Shown here: piece after piece, positions 1-9,461 of the stretch
How positions within the stretch are numbered: the first letter of the stretch is position 1
Layout of the letters: the number at the start of each line of letters is the position of its first letter
Origin: Streptomyces sp. DI166
GTDB taxonomy: Bacteria > Actinomycetota > Actinomycetes > Streptomycetales > Streptomycetaceae
Assembly (NCBI RefSeq): GCF_900091315.1
Contig: NZ_FLSP01000033.1
Span: 16,596-80,595 of the forward strand
Length of the DNA stretch: 64,000 nucleotides
Reading direction: 5' to 3'
The notes under the pieces: model-generated
Told to the model about the DNA's origin: nothing
The model's input: the letters and a program-made list of their open reading frames with translations, nothing else
The model's database searches: none
Made by a program: the position numbers and the translations under genes

Positions 1-194
1 GCCCCCGGGCGTGAAACGTAGGATCGTCCTCCGCAAGGGCGCGCGGCGGCAACTACGGGAGCGCACAGCGGGCTTGACCGATCGTCACCGAGGGGCGGGC
101 AGGACGTGAGCGAGGGGTACGAGGGCAACACCGTTACGGGCGGCGCACGATCCGCCCGTGGCACAGGAACAGCCTCTGGCCACGCGGGAATCCC

Positions 195-220
195 GTTCCT
201 GGGGCACGTATTGCGGGTAT
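195..220 (+). promoter_or_regulatory. candidate SigB-type stress promoter
   Basis: GTTC at 195-198 and GGGTAT at 215-220 are separated by 16 bases. This fits the Streptomyces SigB-family pattern (GNNTN then GGGTAY after 14-16 bases). It lies 38 bases before the ATG at 258 of a SpoIIE-type phosphatase, a class that often acts on anti-sigma antagonists, so control by a SigB-like factor is plausible. The rest of 1-257 shows no convincing gene. Only the sequence match supports the call. Confidence 0.4.
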
Positions 221-257
221 CGGGACTTCGGCGGGACGAACGACGCGCCCCGGACGG

Positions 258-2367
258 ATGGATGCGACACGCGTGACGGAGCAGCCGACCTCCTTCGAGC
301 GCCCCCTGGGCGCCGACCCCGCGGACAGCCGCGGGGCGCTCCTGCGTACCCCGAATCCGCCCCACGCACCCTGTGCCGCCGCGTTACCCGCGCAGGCACG
401 CACCGGCGAGCCGCCCTCCACCCCGGGCACGACCGCACCGTCCGGCTACGACAAGGTCCCCGTGAGCAACGGTTCCGAGCACGCGCAGCCCTCCGCCGCC
501 GCGGAGGCCGACACCCATCGTCCCCGGCCGGTCCCGGAGGGGATCCCGGCCCAGCCGAGCAGCGAGGCGGCTGTGGAGGAACGGCGCACCGGGCAGGGCC
601 TGCCGGCCGGCCGCCCCACACCCATGCGGCGGGACGGCGACCGGCTGCGGTTCGTGGGCGCCGCCACCCGGCGGATCGCCCGCGGCATCGATCTCGACGA
701 GATCGTGATGGGGCTGTGCCGGGCCACCGTGCCGACCTTCTCCGACGCGATCCTGGTCTATCTGCGCGATCCGCTGCCGGTCGGCGACGAGCGGCCCACC
801 GGCCCGGTGGTGCTGCGGCTGCGGCGTACCGACCGGATCCCCGGAGGACCGGGACACCGAGGGCTTCCTGCCCGTGCCGGGCGTGCCCGAGCCCACCGAG
901 CTGGCCGAACTGTCCGCGGTGACCGCCGAGTTGTGCGAGGTGCAGCCCGGCGGGGCGCTGGCGGAGGTGCTGCGCGGGGTGCGTCCGGTGTTCGCGGACT
1001 CCCCCGCCGCCCGGGCCGCGCTGCCCGAACTCCTGGGCGACGACGGCGAACTGGTCGTGCCGACCGGGCAGCGCGCGATCCTCGCCCCACTGCGCGGCCG
1101 GCGCCGGGTGATCGGCGCGGCGCTGTTCCTGCGCCGCCCGGAGCGGTTGGCCTTCGAGGCGGACGATCTGCTGGTCGCCGCCCAGCTCGCCACGCACAGC
1201 GCGCTCGGCATCGACAAGGCGGTGCTGTACGGGCGTGAGGCGTACATCGCCGACGAGTTGCAGCGCACCATGCTGCCCGAGACGCTGCCGCGGCCGACCG
1301 GGGTCCGGCTCGCCTCGCGCTACCTCCCGGCCGCCGAGACGGCGCGCGTGGGCGGTGACTGGTACGACGCGATCCCGCTGCCGGGCAGCAGGGTGGCGCT
1401 GGTCGTGGGCGACGTCATGGGCCACTCCATGACCTCGGCGGCGATCATGGGCCAGTTGCGCACGACGGCGCAGACCCTCGCCGGGCTGGACCTGCCGCCG
1501 CAGGAGGTGCTGCACCACCTGGACGAACAGGCCCAGCGCCTGGGCACGGACCGCATGGCGACCTGTCTGTACGCCGTGTACGACCCGGTCTCGCACCGCA
1601 TCACCATCGCCAACGCCGGTCATCCGCCGCCCGTGCTGCTGCACCTGGGCGGACGGGCCGAGGTGCTGCGGGTGCCGCCGGGGGCGCCGATCGGGGTCGG
1701 CGGTGTCGACTTCGAGGCCGTGGAGCTGGACGCGCCGGCCGGGGCGACCCTGCTGCTGTACACCGACGGCCTGGTGGAGTCGCGGCTGCGCGACGTGTGG
1801 ACCGGCATAGAGCAGTTGCGCGAGAAGCTCGCCGCGACCGCCCAGCTGACCGGGCCGGACCATCCGCCGCCGCTGGAGGCGCTGTGCGACGAGGTGCTGG
1901 ACATGCTCGGTCCGGGTGACCGGGACGACGACATCGCGCTGCTCGCCGCCCGCTTCGACGGGATCGCGCCGAGCGATGTCGCGTACTGGTTCCTGGAGCC
2001 GGAGGACGCGGCGCCGGGCCGGGCCCGCAGGCTGGCCCGGCGGGCGCTGTCCCGCTGGGGTCTTGAGGAACTCAGCGACTCCGTGGAGCTGTTGGTGAGC
2101 GAGGTCGTCACCAACGCGGTCCGCTACGCCTCGCGCCCGGTGACCCTGCGGCTGCTGCGCACGGATGTGCTGCGCTGCGAGGTCGGTGACGACGTCCCGC
2201 AGTTGCCGCGGCTGCGGCAGGCGCGCGCCACGGACGAGGGAGGGCGCGGGCTGTACCTGGTGAACAAGCTGGCCCGGCGCTGGGGCGCCACGCGGCTGAG
2301 CACCGGGAAGGTCGTGTGGTTCGAGCTGAACAGGTCGAGCTCAGCAGGCCGGGCCGAGCCGGGCTGA
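258..2367 (+). CDS. GAF / SpoIIE-type PP2C phosphatase with RsbW-like ATPase domain (frameshifted)
   Basis: Predicted serine/threonine phosphatase of the partner-switching type that controls anti-sigma factors. The gene reads in two frames. The ATG at 258 opens a Pro/Ala-rich leader and the start of a GAF-like sensor; the frame breaks in the C4 run at 839-842. The rest continues in another frame from about 841 to the TGA at 2365-2367. Dropping one C gives a continuous protein of about 700 residues. The second part has the PP2C metal motifs (VGGDWYDAIPL, VVGDVMGHSM, YTDGLVE, DDDIALL). It ends in a GHKL ATPase domain with N-box SEVVTNAVRYA and the glycine motif DEGGRGLYLV. GTG 462 is an alternative start. 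The break may be a sequencing error or a true mutation; the intact downstream domains favour a recent or artefactual event. Confidence 0.8.
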
Positions 2368-2406
2368 CGGCACGTCGGGCCGAGCCGGGCCTGATGGCAA
2401 CGGGAA

Positions 2407-2434
2407 GGGGCCGGTCCCTGGTGGGACCGGCCCC
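2407..2434. terminator. bidirectional hairpin terminator
   Basis: Perfect 12-bp stem (2407-2418 with 2423-2434) and a TGGT loop, between the convergent phosphatase gene (ends 2367) and the penicillin-binding protein gene (ends 2440). It has no long U-tract, which is common in Streptomyces. Confidence 0.8.
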
Positions 2435-2439
2435 TCTCG

Positions 2440-4731
2440 CTATCTCTCGGAGTCCGGATTATCCGGATCCTCCGGTATCTCGTCCGTCGGCGGCTCGGTC
2501 GTCGGCTGCTGGGTCGGCGGCTCGGTCGTCGGCGCGTCCGTCGTCGGGGTGTCGGTGGGCGTCTCGGTCGGGGTCTGCGTGGGCGGCTCGGTCGTCGGGG
2601 CCTCGGTCGTCGGCTCCTCCGACGGCGACTCGCTGGGCTCCTCGGACTCCGTCGGCGTCCGGGACGGCTCCACCGCGGCGCCCTGGTCGGTCTCCAGGTC
2701 GAACTTGGCGTCCGAGTCGGTCACACCGAACGTGTACGCCGCCCAGATCGACGCCGGGATGCCACCGCCGTTGACCCGGCCGGTGCCCGGCAGCTGGCCG
2801 GTGGCGCCCTTCATGTTGACCTGCTTGCCGGTCTTGTCGTCCTCGCCGAACAGGCCGACCGAGGTCACCAGGTCCGGTGTGTAGCCGGTGAACCAGGCCG
2901 AGCGGCCGAAGTCGGAGGTACCGGTCTTGCCCGCGACCTCCTGGCCCCGGCGGGCCGGGTTCTCGCGCACCGAGACCCGGGCCGTACCGTCGTCGACCAC
3001 GCCGGTGAGCACCGAGGTCACGGTGTCCGCGGCCTCGCGGCTGAGGACCTCGTCGCCGATCGGGTCGGGCATGGTGACCGTGCGGTTGCGCTGCTCGGCG
3101 GACTTGATCAGGGTCGGGGTGACCTTCTTGCCGTGGTTGTCGAGGGTGGCGTACACCCCGGCCATCTGCAGCGGGCTGGCGCCCATGGTGCCGAGGGTCT
3201 GCGCGGGCACCGCCTGGAGGTCCTCCGCCATGCCGAGGTCGGCGGCGGTGTCCATGACCTCCTCCATGCCGACGTCGACGCCCATCTGCGCGAACACCGA
3301 GTTGACGGACTTGTTCATGGCCGTCTGGACGGTGATGTCGCCGTAGTCGACCTCGTCCTCGTTGGGCGGCGCGAAGCCGACCTTGTTGCCGTTGGCGTCG
3401 ACCACCGGACGCCGGCTGTCGCCGTCGTAGACCGTTTTCGCGCCGATCGGGTCGCCGTCCTGCGTCTCGGCCCCGTTCTCCAGGGCCGCGGCGAGGATGA
3501 CCGGCTTGAACGTGGAGGCGGGCTGGTAGTCCTCGCGGGTCGCGTTGGAGCGGTAGTGCTCGAAGTAGTTCTCGCCGCCGTACAGGGCGACGATCCTGCC
3601 CGTCTTGGGGTCGACGGAGACGGCGCCGGCCTGGATGTCGGCGTCGACCTTGCGTTCCTTCGGGTCGAGCTTGCCGGTGAGCTGGGTCTTGACCGCCTTC
3701 TCCAGCTGCGCCTGCTTCTTCGGGTCGATGTTGAGGGTGATCGTCCAGCCCTGGCCCGTGACCAGCTTGTCGGCCTCCTCGCGGGAGATGCCGTCCTCCT
3801 TCATCAGCTGCCTGGCGAGCTGGTCGTTGGCCAGGTCCACCAGGTAGCCCTTCTGGCCCTCCAGACCCGCGGCGGGCTTGGGCTTCTTGGGCACAGGGAA
3901 CGTCATGTCGGACCGCTCGGAGGCGTCCAGCCAGCCCTCCTCGACCATGTTGTCCAGGACGTAGTTCCAGCGGGCCTTGACGAGCTTCTTGCCCGTCTTG
4001 GAGGCGACCTCCCAGTCGTACTGGCTCGGCGCCTGGAGGAGCGCGGCGAGGTAGGCGCCCTGCTCGACGTCCAGCTCCTCGGCGTCCACCCGGTAGTACG
4101 CCTGCGCGGCGGCCTGGATGCCGTAGGCGTTGCGGCCGAAGTAGCTGGTGTTGAGGTAGCCCGCGAGGATCTGGTCCTTGGACATCTGGCGGTCGACCTT
4201 GAGCGAGATGATCAGCTCACGGAGCTTGCGGGTGACCGTCTGCTCCTGGGTGAGGTAGTAGTTCTTGACGTACTGCTGGGTGATCGTCGAACCGCCCTGC
4301 GCACCCTTGCCGCTGAGGGTGTTGATCAGGCCGCGGGCGGTGCCCTTGAGGTCGACGCCGGAGTCCTTGTAGAAGGACTTGTTCTCGGCGGCCACGAAGG
4401 TGTTGCGGATGTCCTCGGGCACCTTGGACAGGTCCACGATCTCGCGGTTGACCTTGCCGTCACGGGCGAGGACCGAGCCGTCGCTGAACTTGTAGATGTT
4501 GCTCTGGAGCTTGGCCGCGTCGTTGCCCTTGGGCACCTCGACCATCATGTACAGCACGATGAAGGCGCCGATGCCGAGCAGGCACACTCCCAGGAACGCG
4601 CCGAGCATCTTCTTCCAGGTGAAGAACCGGCGTATGCCGCTCCTGCCGGCCGCGGGCGACGAGCGGCGGCGACTGGGCGCCGCGCGGCGTCCACCGCGCT
4701 GCCGTGCTCGTCTCTCGTCCGCTCTTCCCAT
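2440..4731 (-). CDS. class A penicillin-binding protein (glycosyltransferase / transpeptidase)
   Basis: Bifunctional peptidoglycan synthase of 763 residues, anchored in the membrane and active outside it. An Arg-rich cytosolic tail (1-40) leads into one transmembrane helix (about 43-64). The GT51 domain follows, with the catalytic glutamate in AAENKSFYKDSG (E116) and the GGSTITQQ motif (147-154). The transpeptidase domain has STFK (406-409, nucleophile Ser406), SVN (475-477) and KTGT (602-605). From about 685 the protein is a Thr/Pro/Glu/Ser-rich tail with repeated TEPPT-type units, probably a disordered wall-spanning segment. Length and motif order are typical of actinobacterial PonA-type enzymes. 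The gene is convergent with the phosphatase gene and shares a terminator with it. Confidence 0.95.
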   Translation of the reverse strand: MGRADERRARQRGGRRAAPSRRRSSPAAGRSGIRRFFTWKKMLGAFLGVCLLGIGAFIVLYMMVEVPKGNDAAKLQSNIYKFSDGSVLARDGKVNREIVDLSKVPEDIRNTFVAAENKSFYKDSGVDLKGTARGLINTLSGKGAQGGSTITQQYVKNYYLTQEQTVTRKLRELIISLKVDRQMSKDQILAGYLNTSYFGRNAYGIQAAAQAYYRVDAEELDVEQGAYLAALLQAPSQYDWEVASKTGKKLVKARWNYVLDNMVEEGWLDASERSDMTFPVPKKPKPAAGLEGQKGYLVDLANDQLARQLMKEDGISREEADKLVTGQGWTITLNIDPKKQAQLEKAVKTQLTGKLDPKERKVDADIQAGAVSVDPKTGRIVALYGGENYFEHYRSNATREDYQPASTFKPVILAAALENGAETQDGDPIGAKTVYDGDSRRPVVDANGNKVGFAPPNEDEVDYGDITVQTAMNKSVNSVFAQMGVDVGMEEVMDTAADLGMAEDLQAVPAQTLGTMGASPLQMAGVYATLDNHGKKVTPTLIKSAEQRNRTVTMPDPIGDEVLSREAADTVTSVLTGVVDDGTARVSVRENPARRGQEVAGKTGTSDFGRSAWFTGYTPDLVTSVGLFGEDDKTGKQVNMKGATGQLPGTGRVNGGGIPASIWAAYTFGVTDSDAKFDLETDQGAAVEPSRTPTESEEPSESPSEEPTTEAPTTEPPTQTPTETPTDTPTTDAPTTEPPTQQPTTEPPTDEIPEDPDNPDSER

Positions 4732-5007
4732 GACTCCGATCCGCTCCGCTTCGCTCTGGTGTGCTCTGGCGCCACACAGGTTCGCCGCTCAGGTCAGCTC
4801 AGAAAGCTAACACCGGGACATGTGACAAAGCGCTGCCGATCCCGTCTTTTGCGGACGTGACAATGAGCACCCGTTTCAACGGAACCGACGGCCAGGGGCG
4901 CCGAAAGGTTGCTTCACCCTCGTACGGGTGAACCATCTCGCACCCGACGCCCCACGCATTCCCGGCCTACGATGATGCTCTCGACACCAGCCCACGGGAG
5001 GCACGAG

Positions 5008-5661
5008 ATGTCCGCAGCATCCGTCGAGCAGCCTCGCGTTCCTGAGGGGTCGGACGCCTACCCCGAGCCGCCGCGAACCCTGCTCGATCAGGCCGACCGG
5101 CTCATGCAGCAGCTCCCCGGCTACCGCGTCGAGATCCTCGCAGGAGCGCTCACCGTGACACCGCCCCCGGATGCCGCCCACGCAAGGGCCCTGGCCCGTC
5201 TCAAGCGCCCCTTCGCCGCCGCAGGTCTCGACGGGGGCGAAACGGAGGTACTGGAGGGCGTCGGCCTGTGGCTGCCCGACGGTCCCGAGGACTACGCCGT
5301 GCCGGACCTGTCGGTGGTCGACGCCGACATCGAAGAGCACCTCGTCGACTACAACTGCTACGACCCCGCGGCCTTCCGGCTGGTCCTGGAGGTGACGTCC
5401 GGCAACCACGGCACCGACCTGCGGACGAAGGTCAGGGCGTACGGCAACGCCAAGATCCCTGTCCATGTGATCGTCGACCGCCGGCACGACCGGCTCCATG
5501 TCCTGACCGACCTGGTCGAAGGCGGTTACGACACCCACCGGGTGCATGCCCGGGGAGAACACGTCACGCTCCCCGAGTCGATCGGGGCCGAGGTCACCCT
5601 CGACGTGTCCGCCATCCTCACGGCGGCCCAGCAGGCACCGGATCCCCGCATCCGCCGCTGA
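5008..5661 (+). CDS. Uma2-family (DUF820) putative nuclease-fold protein
   Basis: 217 residues of the Uma2/DUF820 family, which has a PD-(D/E)XK restriction-nuclease-like fold and is abundant in Streptomyces; the biological role is unknown. Visible family features are YRVEILAGALTVTPPP near the N-terminus, VPDLSVVDAD (a core acidic position), and LVLEVTSGNHGTD followed by KVRAYGNAKIPVHVIVD, which carries the E-x-K-like core. I chose ATG 5008 because GGGAGG at 4996-5001 sits six bases upstream; the frame is open further upstream but has no better ribosome site. It is a single gene, divergent from the penicillin-binding protein gene. Confidence 0.85.
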   Translation: MSAASVEQPRVPEGSDAYPEPPRTLLDQADRLMQQLPGYRVEILAGALTVTPPPDAAHARALARLKRPFAAAGLDGGETEVLEGVGLWLPDGPEDYAVPDLSVVDADIEEHLVDYNCYDPAAFRLVLEVTSGNHGTDLRTKVRAYGNAKIPVHVIVDRRHDRLHVLTDLVEGGYDTHRVHARGEHVTLPESIGAEVTLDVSAILTAAQQAPDPRIRR

Positions 5662-5829
5662 GACCGCGCCGCGGCCACCCGCCAACCCCGCCGATCCTTC
5701 GGAGGAGGCCAAGCCGATCCCGCGCCGCGGCGGGCCCCCCGCGAACCCGCCCGAACCCCAGTAGCAGAACCGTGACAATCGGCCCTCACCTGGGCCGCCC
5801 CACCCACCGCCAGGGACTGCACACTGCGC

Positions 5830-5860
5830 GTATACATCGGGGGTATACACCCGGTGTACA
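5830..5860 (+). promoter_or_regulatory. probable PadR autoregulatory operator / leaderless promoter
   Basis: Three palindromic hexamers lie in register: GTATAC 5830-5835, GTATAC 5843-5848 and TGTACA 5855-5860, spaced about 12-13 bases. They end nine bases before the padR ATG at 5870. PadR proteins commonly bind such TA-rich inverted sites. No ribosome site is visible before 5870, and TACAGT (5857-5862) sits where a -10 box would give a leaderless mRNA. Both points are inferred from sequence. Confidence 0.6.
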
Positions 5861-5869
5861 GTCCTCGGC

Positions 5870-6394
5870 ATGTCCATCGGTCACACCCTTCTGGGGCTCC
5901 TGGAATCGGGTCCGCGTCACGGCTACGACCTGAAGCGGGCCTTCGACGAGAAGTTCGGTCACGACCGGCCGCTGCACTACGGCCAGGTCTACTCGACGAT
6001 GTCCCGGCTGCTGAAGAACGGCCTCGTCGAGGTCGAGGGCATCGAGCCCGGCGGCGGCCCCGAGCGCAAGCGGTACGCGATCACCGACGCCGGCGTCACC
6101 GACGTACAGCGGTGGCTCGCGACGCCCGAGAAGCCCGAGCCGTACCTGCAGTCCACGCTGTACACCAAGGTCGTGCTCGCGCTGCTGACCCGGCGCGACG
6201 CCGCCGACATCCTCGACACCCAGCGCGCCGAGCACCTGCGCATGATGCGCATCCTCACCGACCGCAAGCGCAAGGGCGACCTCGCCGACCAGCTGATCTG
6301 CGACCACGCCCTGTTCCACCTGGAGGCGGACCTGCGCTGGCTGGAACTGACCGCGGCCCGTCTCGACAAGCTCGCGGAGGTGGTGGTCAAGTGA
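5870..6394 (+). CDS. PadR-family transcriptional regulator
   Basis: 174-residue repressor with the PadR winged helix at the N-terminus (SIGHTLLGLLESGPRHGYDL and the recognition region YGQVYSTMSRLLKNGLVE) and a C-terminal helical dimerisation part (Vir_C-like). PadR regulators usually sit next to the transporter they control. Here the stop codon overlaps the GTG of the ABC ATPase (GTGA at 6391-6394), and the ATPase overlaps the permease, so all three are almost certainly one autoregulated operon. The ligand, probably a lipophilic or antimicrobial compound, cannot be read from the sequence. Confidence 0.92.
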   Translation: MSIGHTLLGLLESGPRHGYDLKRAFDEKFGHDRPLHYGQVYSTMSRLLKNGLVEVEGIEPGGGPERKRYAITDAGVTDVQRWLATPEKPEPYLQSTLYTKVVLALLTRRDAADILDTQRAEHLRMMRILTDRKRKGDLADQLICDHALFHLEADLRWLELTAARLDKLAEVVVK

Positions 6395-7080
6395 CTGCGC
6401 CCGCTGGTGCCCTGCTCGTGGCCGAGCAGCTGCGCAAGGCCTACGGTCCGACCGTCGCCCTCGACGGCGCCGAGTTCTCCGTGCACCCCGGCGAGGTCGT
6501 CGCCGTCATGGGGCCCTCCGGCTCCGGGAAGTCGACGCTGCTGCACTGCCTCGCCGGCATCGTGACCCCGGACTCCGGTTCCATCCTGTACGCCGGACGC
6601 GAGCTGGCGACGATGAGCGACGCCGAGCGCAGTGCGCTCAGGCGCTCGGAGTTCGGGTTCGTCTTCCAGTTCGGCCAGTTGGTGCCCGAGCTGACCTGTG
6701 TGGAGAACGTCGCGCTGCCGCTCAGACTCAACGGCACCTCCCGCAAGGAGGCCGAACGCACCGCGCTGTCCTGGATGGAGCGCCTGGAGGTCGCCGACCT
6801 GGGCAGGAAGCGGCCCGGTGAGGTCTCCGGCGGCCAGGGGCAGCGGGTCGCGGTGGCCCGCGCACTGGTCACCAGCCCCCGCGTCCTGTTCGCGGACGAG
6901 CCGACCGGCGCGCTGGACTCGCTCAACGGCGAGCGCGTGATGGAGCTGCTCACCGAGGCCGCGCGGTCCACCAACGCCGCCGTCGTCCTGGTCACCCACG
7001 AGGCACGGGTGGCCGCCTACTCCGACCGCGAGATCGTCGTACGGGACGGCAAGTCCCGTGACATGGAGCGGATCGTATGA
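6391..7080 (+). CDS. ABC transporter ATP-binding protein (MacB/LolD type)
   Basis: 229-residue ATPase with Walker A GPSGSGKST (41-49), the Q-loop region FVFQFGQLVPELT, signature SGGQGQR (146-152), Walker B VLFADE (165-170) and H-loop VTHEA. The PELTCVENVALPL stretch is typical of the MacB/LolD/BceA class that pairs with FtsX-like permeases. The start is GTG 6391, overlapping the padR stop; the end overlaps the permease ATG (ATGA at 7077-7080). It should power the adjacent permease at the inner face of the membrane. Confidence 0.93.
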   Translation: MTAPAGALLVAEQLRKAYGPTVALDGAEFSVHPGEVVAVMGPSGSGKSTLLHCLAGIVTPDSGSILYAGRELATMSDAERSALRRSEFGFVFQFGQLVPELTCVENVALPLRLNGTSRKEAERTALSWMERLEVADLGRKRPGEVSGGQGQRVAVARALVTSPRVLFADEPTGALDSLNGERVMELLTEAARSTNAAVVLVTHEARVAAYSDREIVVRDGKSRDMERIV

Positions 7081-9404
7081 GGGGGCGCTGGGCCAGGGAC
7101 CTGGCCATGGGGGTGCGGTTCGCCTTCGCGGGGGGCCGTGAGGGCTGGACCCGGGCCCTGCTGACCGCGGTCGGCGTCGGGCTCGGTGTGGCGCTGCTGC
7201 TGCTGACCACCGCGATCCCGAGCGCGCTTCAGGCCCGCGACGAGCGCGGCAACGCCCGCACCGACATCACCTACAGCGGCGAGAAGCCGCCCAAGGGCAA
7301 GGACACCCTGCTCGTCGCGGACGTCGACACCAAATTCCACGGTGAGGACATCCGGGGCCGCGTGCTGGAGCCCGAGGGCCCCGACGCACCGACGCCGCCC
7401 GGCGTGGAGAAGTTCCCCGCGGTCGGCGAGATGCTGGTCTCCCCCGCGCTCAAGCGGGTCCTGGAGTCCGACGACGGGAAGCTGCTGCGCGAGCGCCTGC
7501 CGGACAGGATCGTCGGCACCATCGGCCACGGCGGTCTGATCGGCTCGGCAGATCTCGCCTTCGTGCGGGGCGGGGAGGGGCTGGCGAAGCACCTCGACGG
7601 CGCCTACGTGGCCCGCATCAACAAGTACGGCGACCCGAACCCGTACAGCGACCCCATGGACCCGGTGCTGGTCCTGCTGATCCTCGTGGTGCTCGTGGCG
7701 CTGCTGATGCCGGTCGCGGTGTTCATCGCGGCGGCCGTACGGTTCGGCGGCGAGCGGCGCGACCGGCGGCTGGCGGCCCTGCGCCTGGTGGGCTCCGACA
7801 GCCGGATGACCCGCCGTATCGCGGCCGGCGAGGCCCTGGCGGGCTCGCTGCTCGGACTGGTCTTCGGCACCGCCTTCTTCCTGATGGGACGTCAGTTCGC
7901 GGGCTCGGTGGAGGTGTTCCGGCTCAGCGTCTTCCCCGAGGACCTCAACCCCTCCCCCGCGCTCGTCCTGCTGGTGGCCGTCGCGGTCCCGGCGGCGGCG
8001 GTGCTGGTGACGCTGCTGGCGCTGCGCGGGGTGGTCATCGAACCGCTCGGCGTGGTGCGCACGGCGAAGCCGGCCAGGCGCCGGCTGTGGTGGCGGCTGC
8101 TGCTGCCCGTCGGCGGACTGGCCATGCTCGCCCCGATGATCGGCCAGGGCAACGACGAGGAGTTCAACGAGTACCTCGTCATCGGCGGCGTGATGCTGCT
8201 GCTGGTCGGCGTGACCGCGCTGCTGCCCTGGGTGGTGGAGACGGTCGTGGCCCGGCTCGGCGGCGGCTCTGTCTCCTGGCAACTCGCGGTACGCCGCCTG
8301 CAGTTGAGCAGCGGTACGGCCGCCCGGCTGGTCAACGGCGTCGCCGTGGCGGTGGCCGGCGCCATCGCCCTGCAGATGCTGTTCTCCGGGACGGAGAACG
8401 CGTACACCGCGGACACCGGCTTCGACGTCTCCAAGGCGCAGATGGAGGTGTCGGTGGCGGGCGACACCGAACTGGCCAACGCGGTCGAGCGGTTGCGCGA
8501 GACCGAGGGCGTGCGTCAGGTGATCGCCAACCACATCGGGGACCTCGGCGACAAGCGGCTGGACCCCGAGCGCACCTCGACGGTGACCGTGGGTGACTGC
8601 GCGGCGCTGCGCGAGGTGGCGGACCTGCCCTCCTGCGAGGACGGCGATGTCTTCGCGGTGCGCGGCGCCGAGTACGACACGGACACCCCGAAGCTGGCCG
8701 TCCCTGGCACGAAGCTGTACATCGACCCGAGCTACGAGGGCGACACCCGGGGCAAGGAGGTCGTCTGGCAGGTGCCGGAGGACATCCGGCAGGCCGAGTC
8801 GCTCAAGGACCTCACCGGTTCCGAGCGCGGCGGCTTCCTGTTCACGCCGAAGGCGGCGCCCGAGGCGGCGCTCCCGGCGCTGCTCGGACGGGCCTACATC
8901 GCACTCGACGAGTCGGTGCCCGACGTCCGGGAGCACGTCCGCAACACCGCCGCCGCGCTCGGCCCGTTCGTCTACCCCAGCGACTGGTCGGCGACGAAGC
9001 AGTCCGACCGCTTCGCCTCCATCCGTACCGGTCTGTTCGTCGGCGCGGTATGCGTACTGGTGCTGATCGGGGCGAGTCTGCTGGTGTCGCAGCTGGAGCA
9101 GTTGCGCGAACGCAAGAAGCTGCTGTCGGCGCTGGTCGCCTTCGGCACCCGGCGGCGCACGCTGAGCCTGTCGGTGCTGTGGCAGACGGCGATCCCGATC
9201 ACGCTGGGACTGGCGCTGGCCTCGACGGTCGGTCTCACCCTCGGCGCGGTGCTGCTGAAGATGACGAACACCGCGATCCGGGTGGACTGGGCGAGCCTGC
9301 TGTCGATGACCGGCGCCGCGGCCGGCGTAGTCCTCGCGGTGACCCTGCTCAGCCTGCCGCCGCTGCTGCGGCTGATGCGGCCCGACGGGCTGCGCACGGA
9401 GTGA
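7077..9404 (+). CDS. FtsX-like ABC transporter permease
   Basis: 775-residue integral membrane protein with the FtsX/MacB layout duplicated. A first helix (about 26-47, LLTAVGVGLGVALLLLTTAIP) precedes an extracellular loop. Three helices follow around 197-325 (VLLILVVLVALLMPVAVF, then LAGSLLGLVFGTAFFLMG). A middle set lies near 340-445 and a second large extracellular region near 450-640. The last three helices lie around 650-760. It has two soluble extracytoplasmic domains, as in actinobacterial permeases that export or flip hydrophobic molecules. It is translationally coupled to the ATPase and ends at a hairpin shared with the convergent roadblock genes. Confidence 0.9.
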   Translation: MRGRWARDLAMGVRFAFAGGREGWTRALLTAVGVGLGVALLLLTTAIPSALQARDERGNARTDITYSGEKPPKGKDTLLVADVDTKFHGEDIRGRVLEPEGPDAPTPPGVEKFPAVGEMLVSPALKRVLESDDGKLLRERLPDRIVGTIGHGGLIGSADLAFVRGGEGLAKHLDGAYVARINKYGDPNPYSDPMDPVLVLLILVVLVALLMPVAVFIAAAVRFGGERRDRRLAALRLVGSDSRMTRRIAAGEALAGSLLGLVFGTAFFLMGRQFAGSVEVFRLSVFPEDLNPSPALVLLVAVAVPAAAVLVTLLALRGVVIEPLGVVRTAKPARRRLWWRLLLPVGGLAMLAPMIGQGNDEEFNEYLVIGGVMLLLVGVTALLPWVVETVVARLGGGSVSWQLAVRRLQLSSGTAARLVNGVAVAVAGAIALQMLFSGTENAYTADTGFDVSKAQMEVSVAGDTELANAVERLRETEGVRQVIANHIGDLGDKRLDPERTSTVTVGDCAALREVADLPSCEDGDVFAVRGAEYDTDTPKLAVPGTKLYIDPSYEGDTRGKEVVWQVPEDIRQAESLKDLTGSERGGFLFTPKAAPEAALPALLGRAYIALDESVPDVREHVRNTAAALGPFVYPSDWSATKQSDRFASIRTGLFVGAVCVLVLIGASLLVSQLEQLRERKKLLSALVAFGTRRRTLSLSVLWQTAIPITLGLALASTVGLTLGAVLLKMTNTAIRVDWASLLSMTGAAAGVVLAVTLLSLPPLLRLMRPDGLRTE

Positions 9405-9422
9405 TCCCGCGGCAGAAGGAAG

Positions 9423-9454
9423 GGGCCCCTGTCCGGCGTACCGGGCAGGGGCCC
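9423..9454. terminator. bidirectional hairpin terminator
   Basis: A 14-bp stem (9423-9436 with 9441-9454, one G-T pair) and a CGTA loop, between the permease gene (ends 9404) and the convergent roadblock gene (ends 9462). Confidence 0.8.
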
Positions 9455-9461
9455 GGCCCGT

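Noticed and set aside
3133..4860. long open frame opposite the penicillin-binding protein gene
   Set aside because: It is antisense to a gene with all catalytic motifs; high GC makes such empty frames common. The same holds for the frame at 54004-56565.
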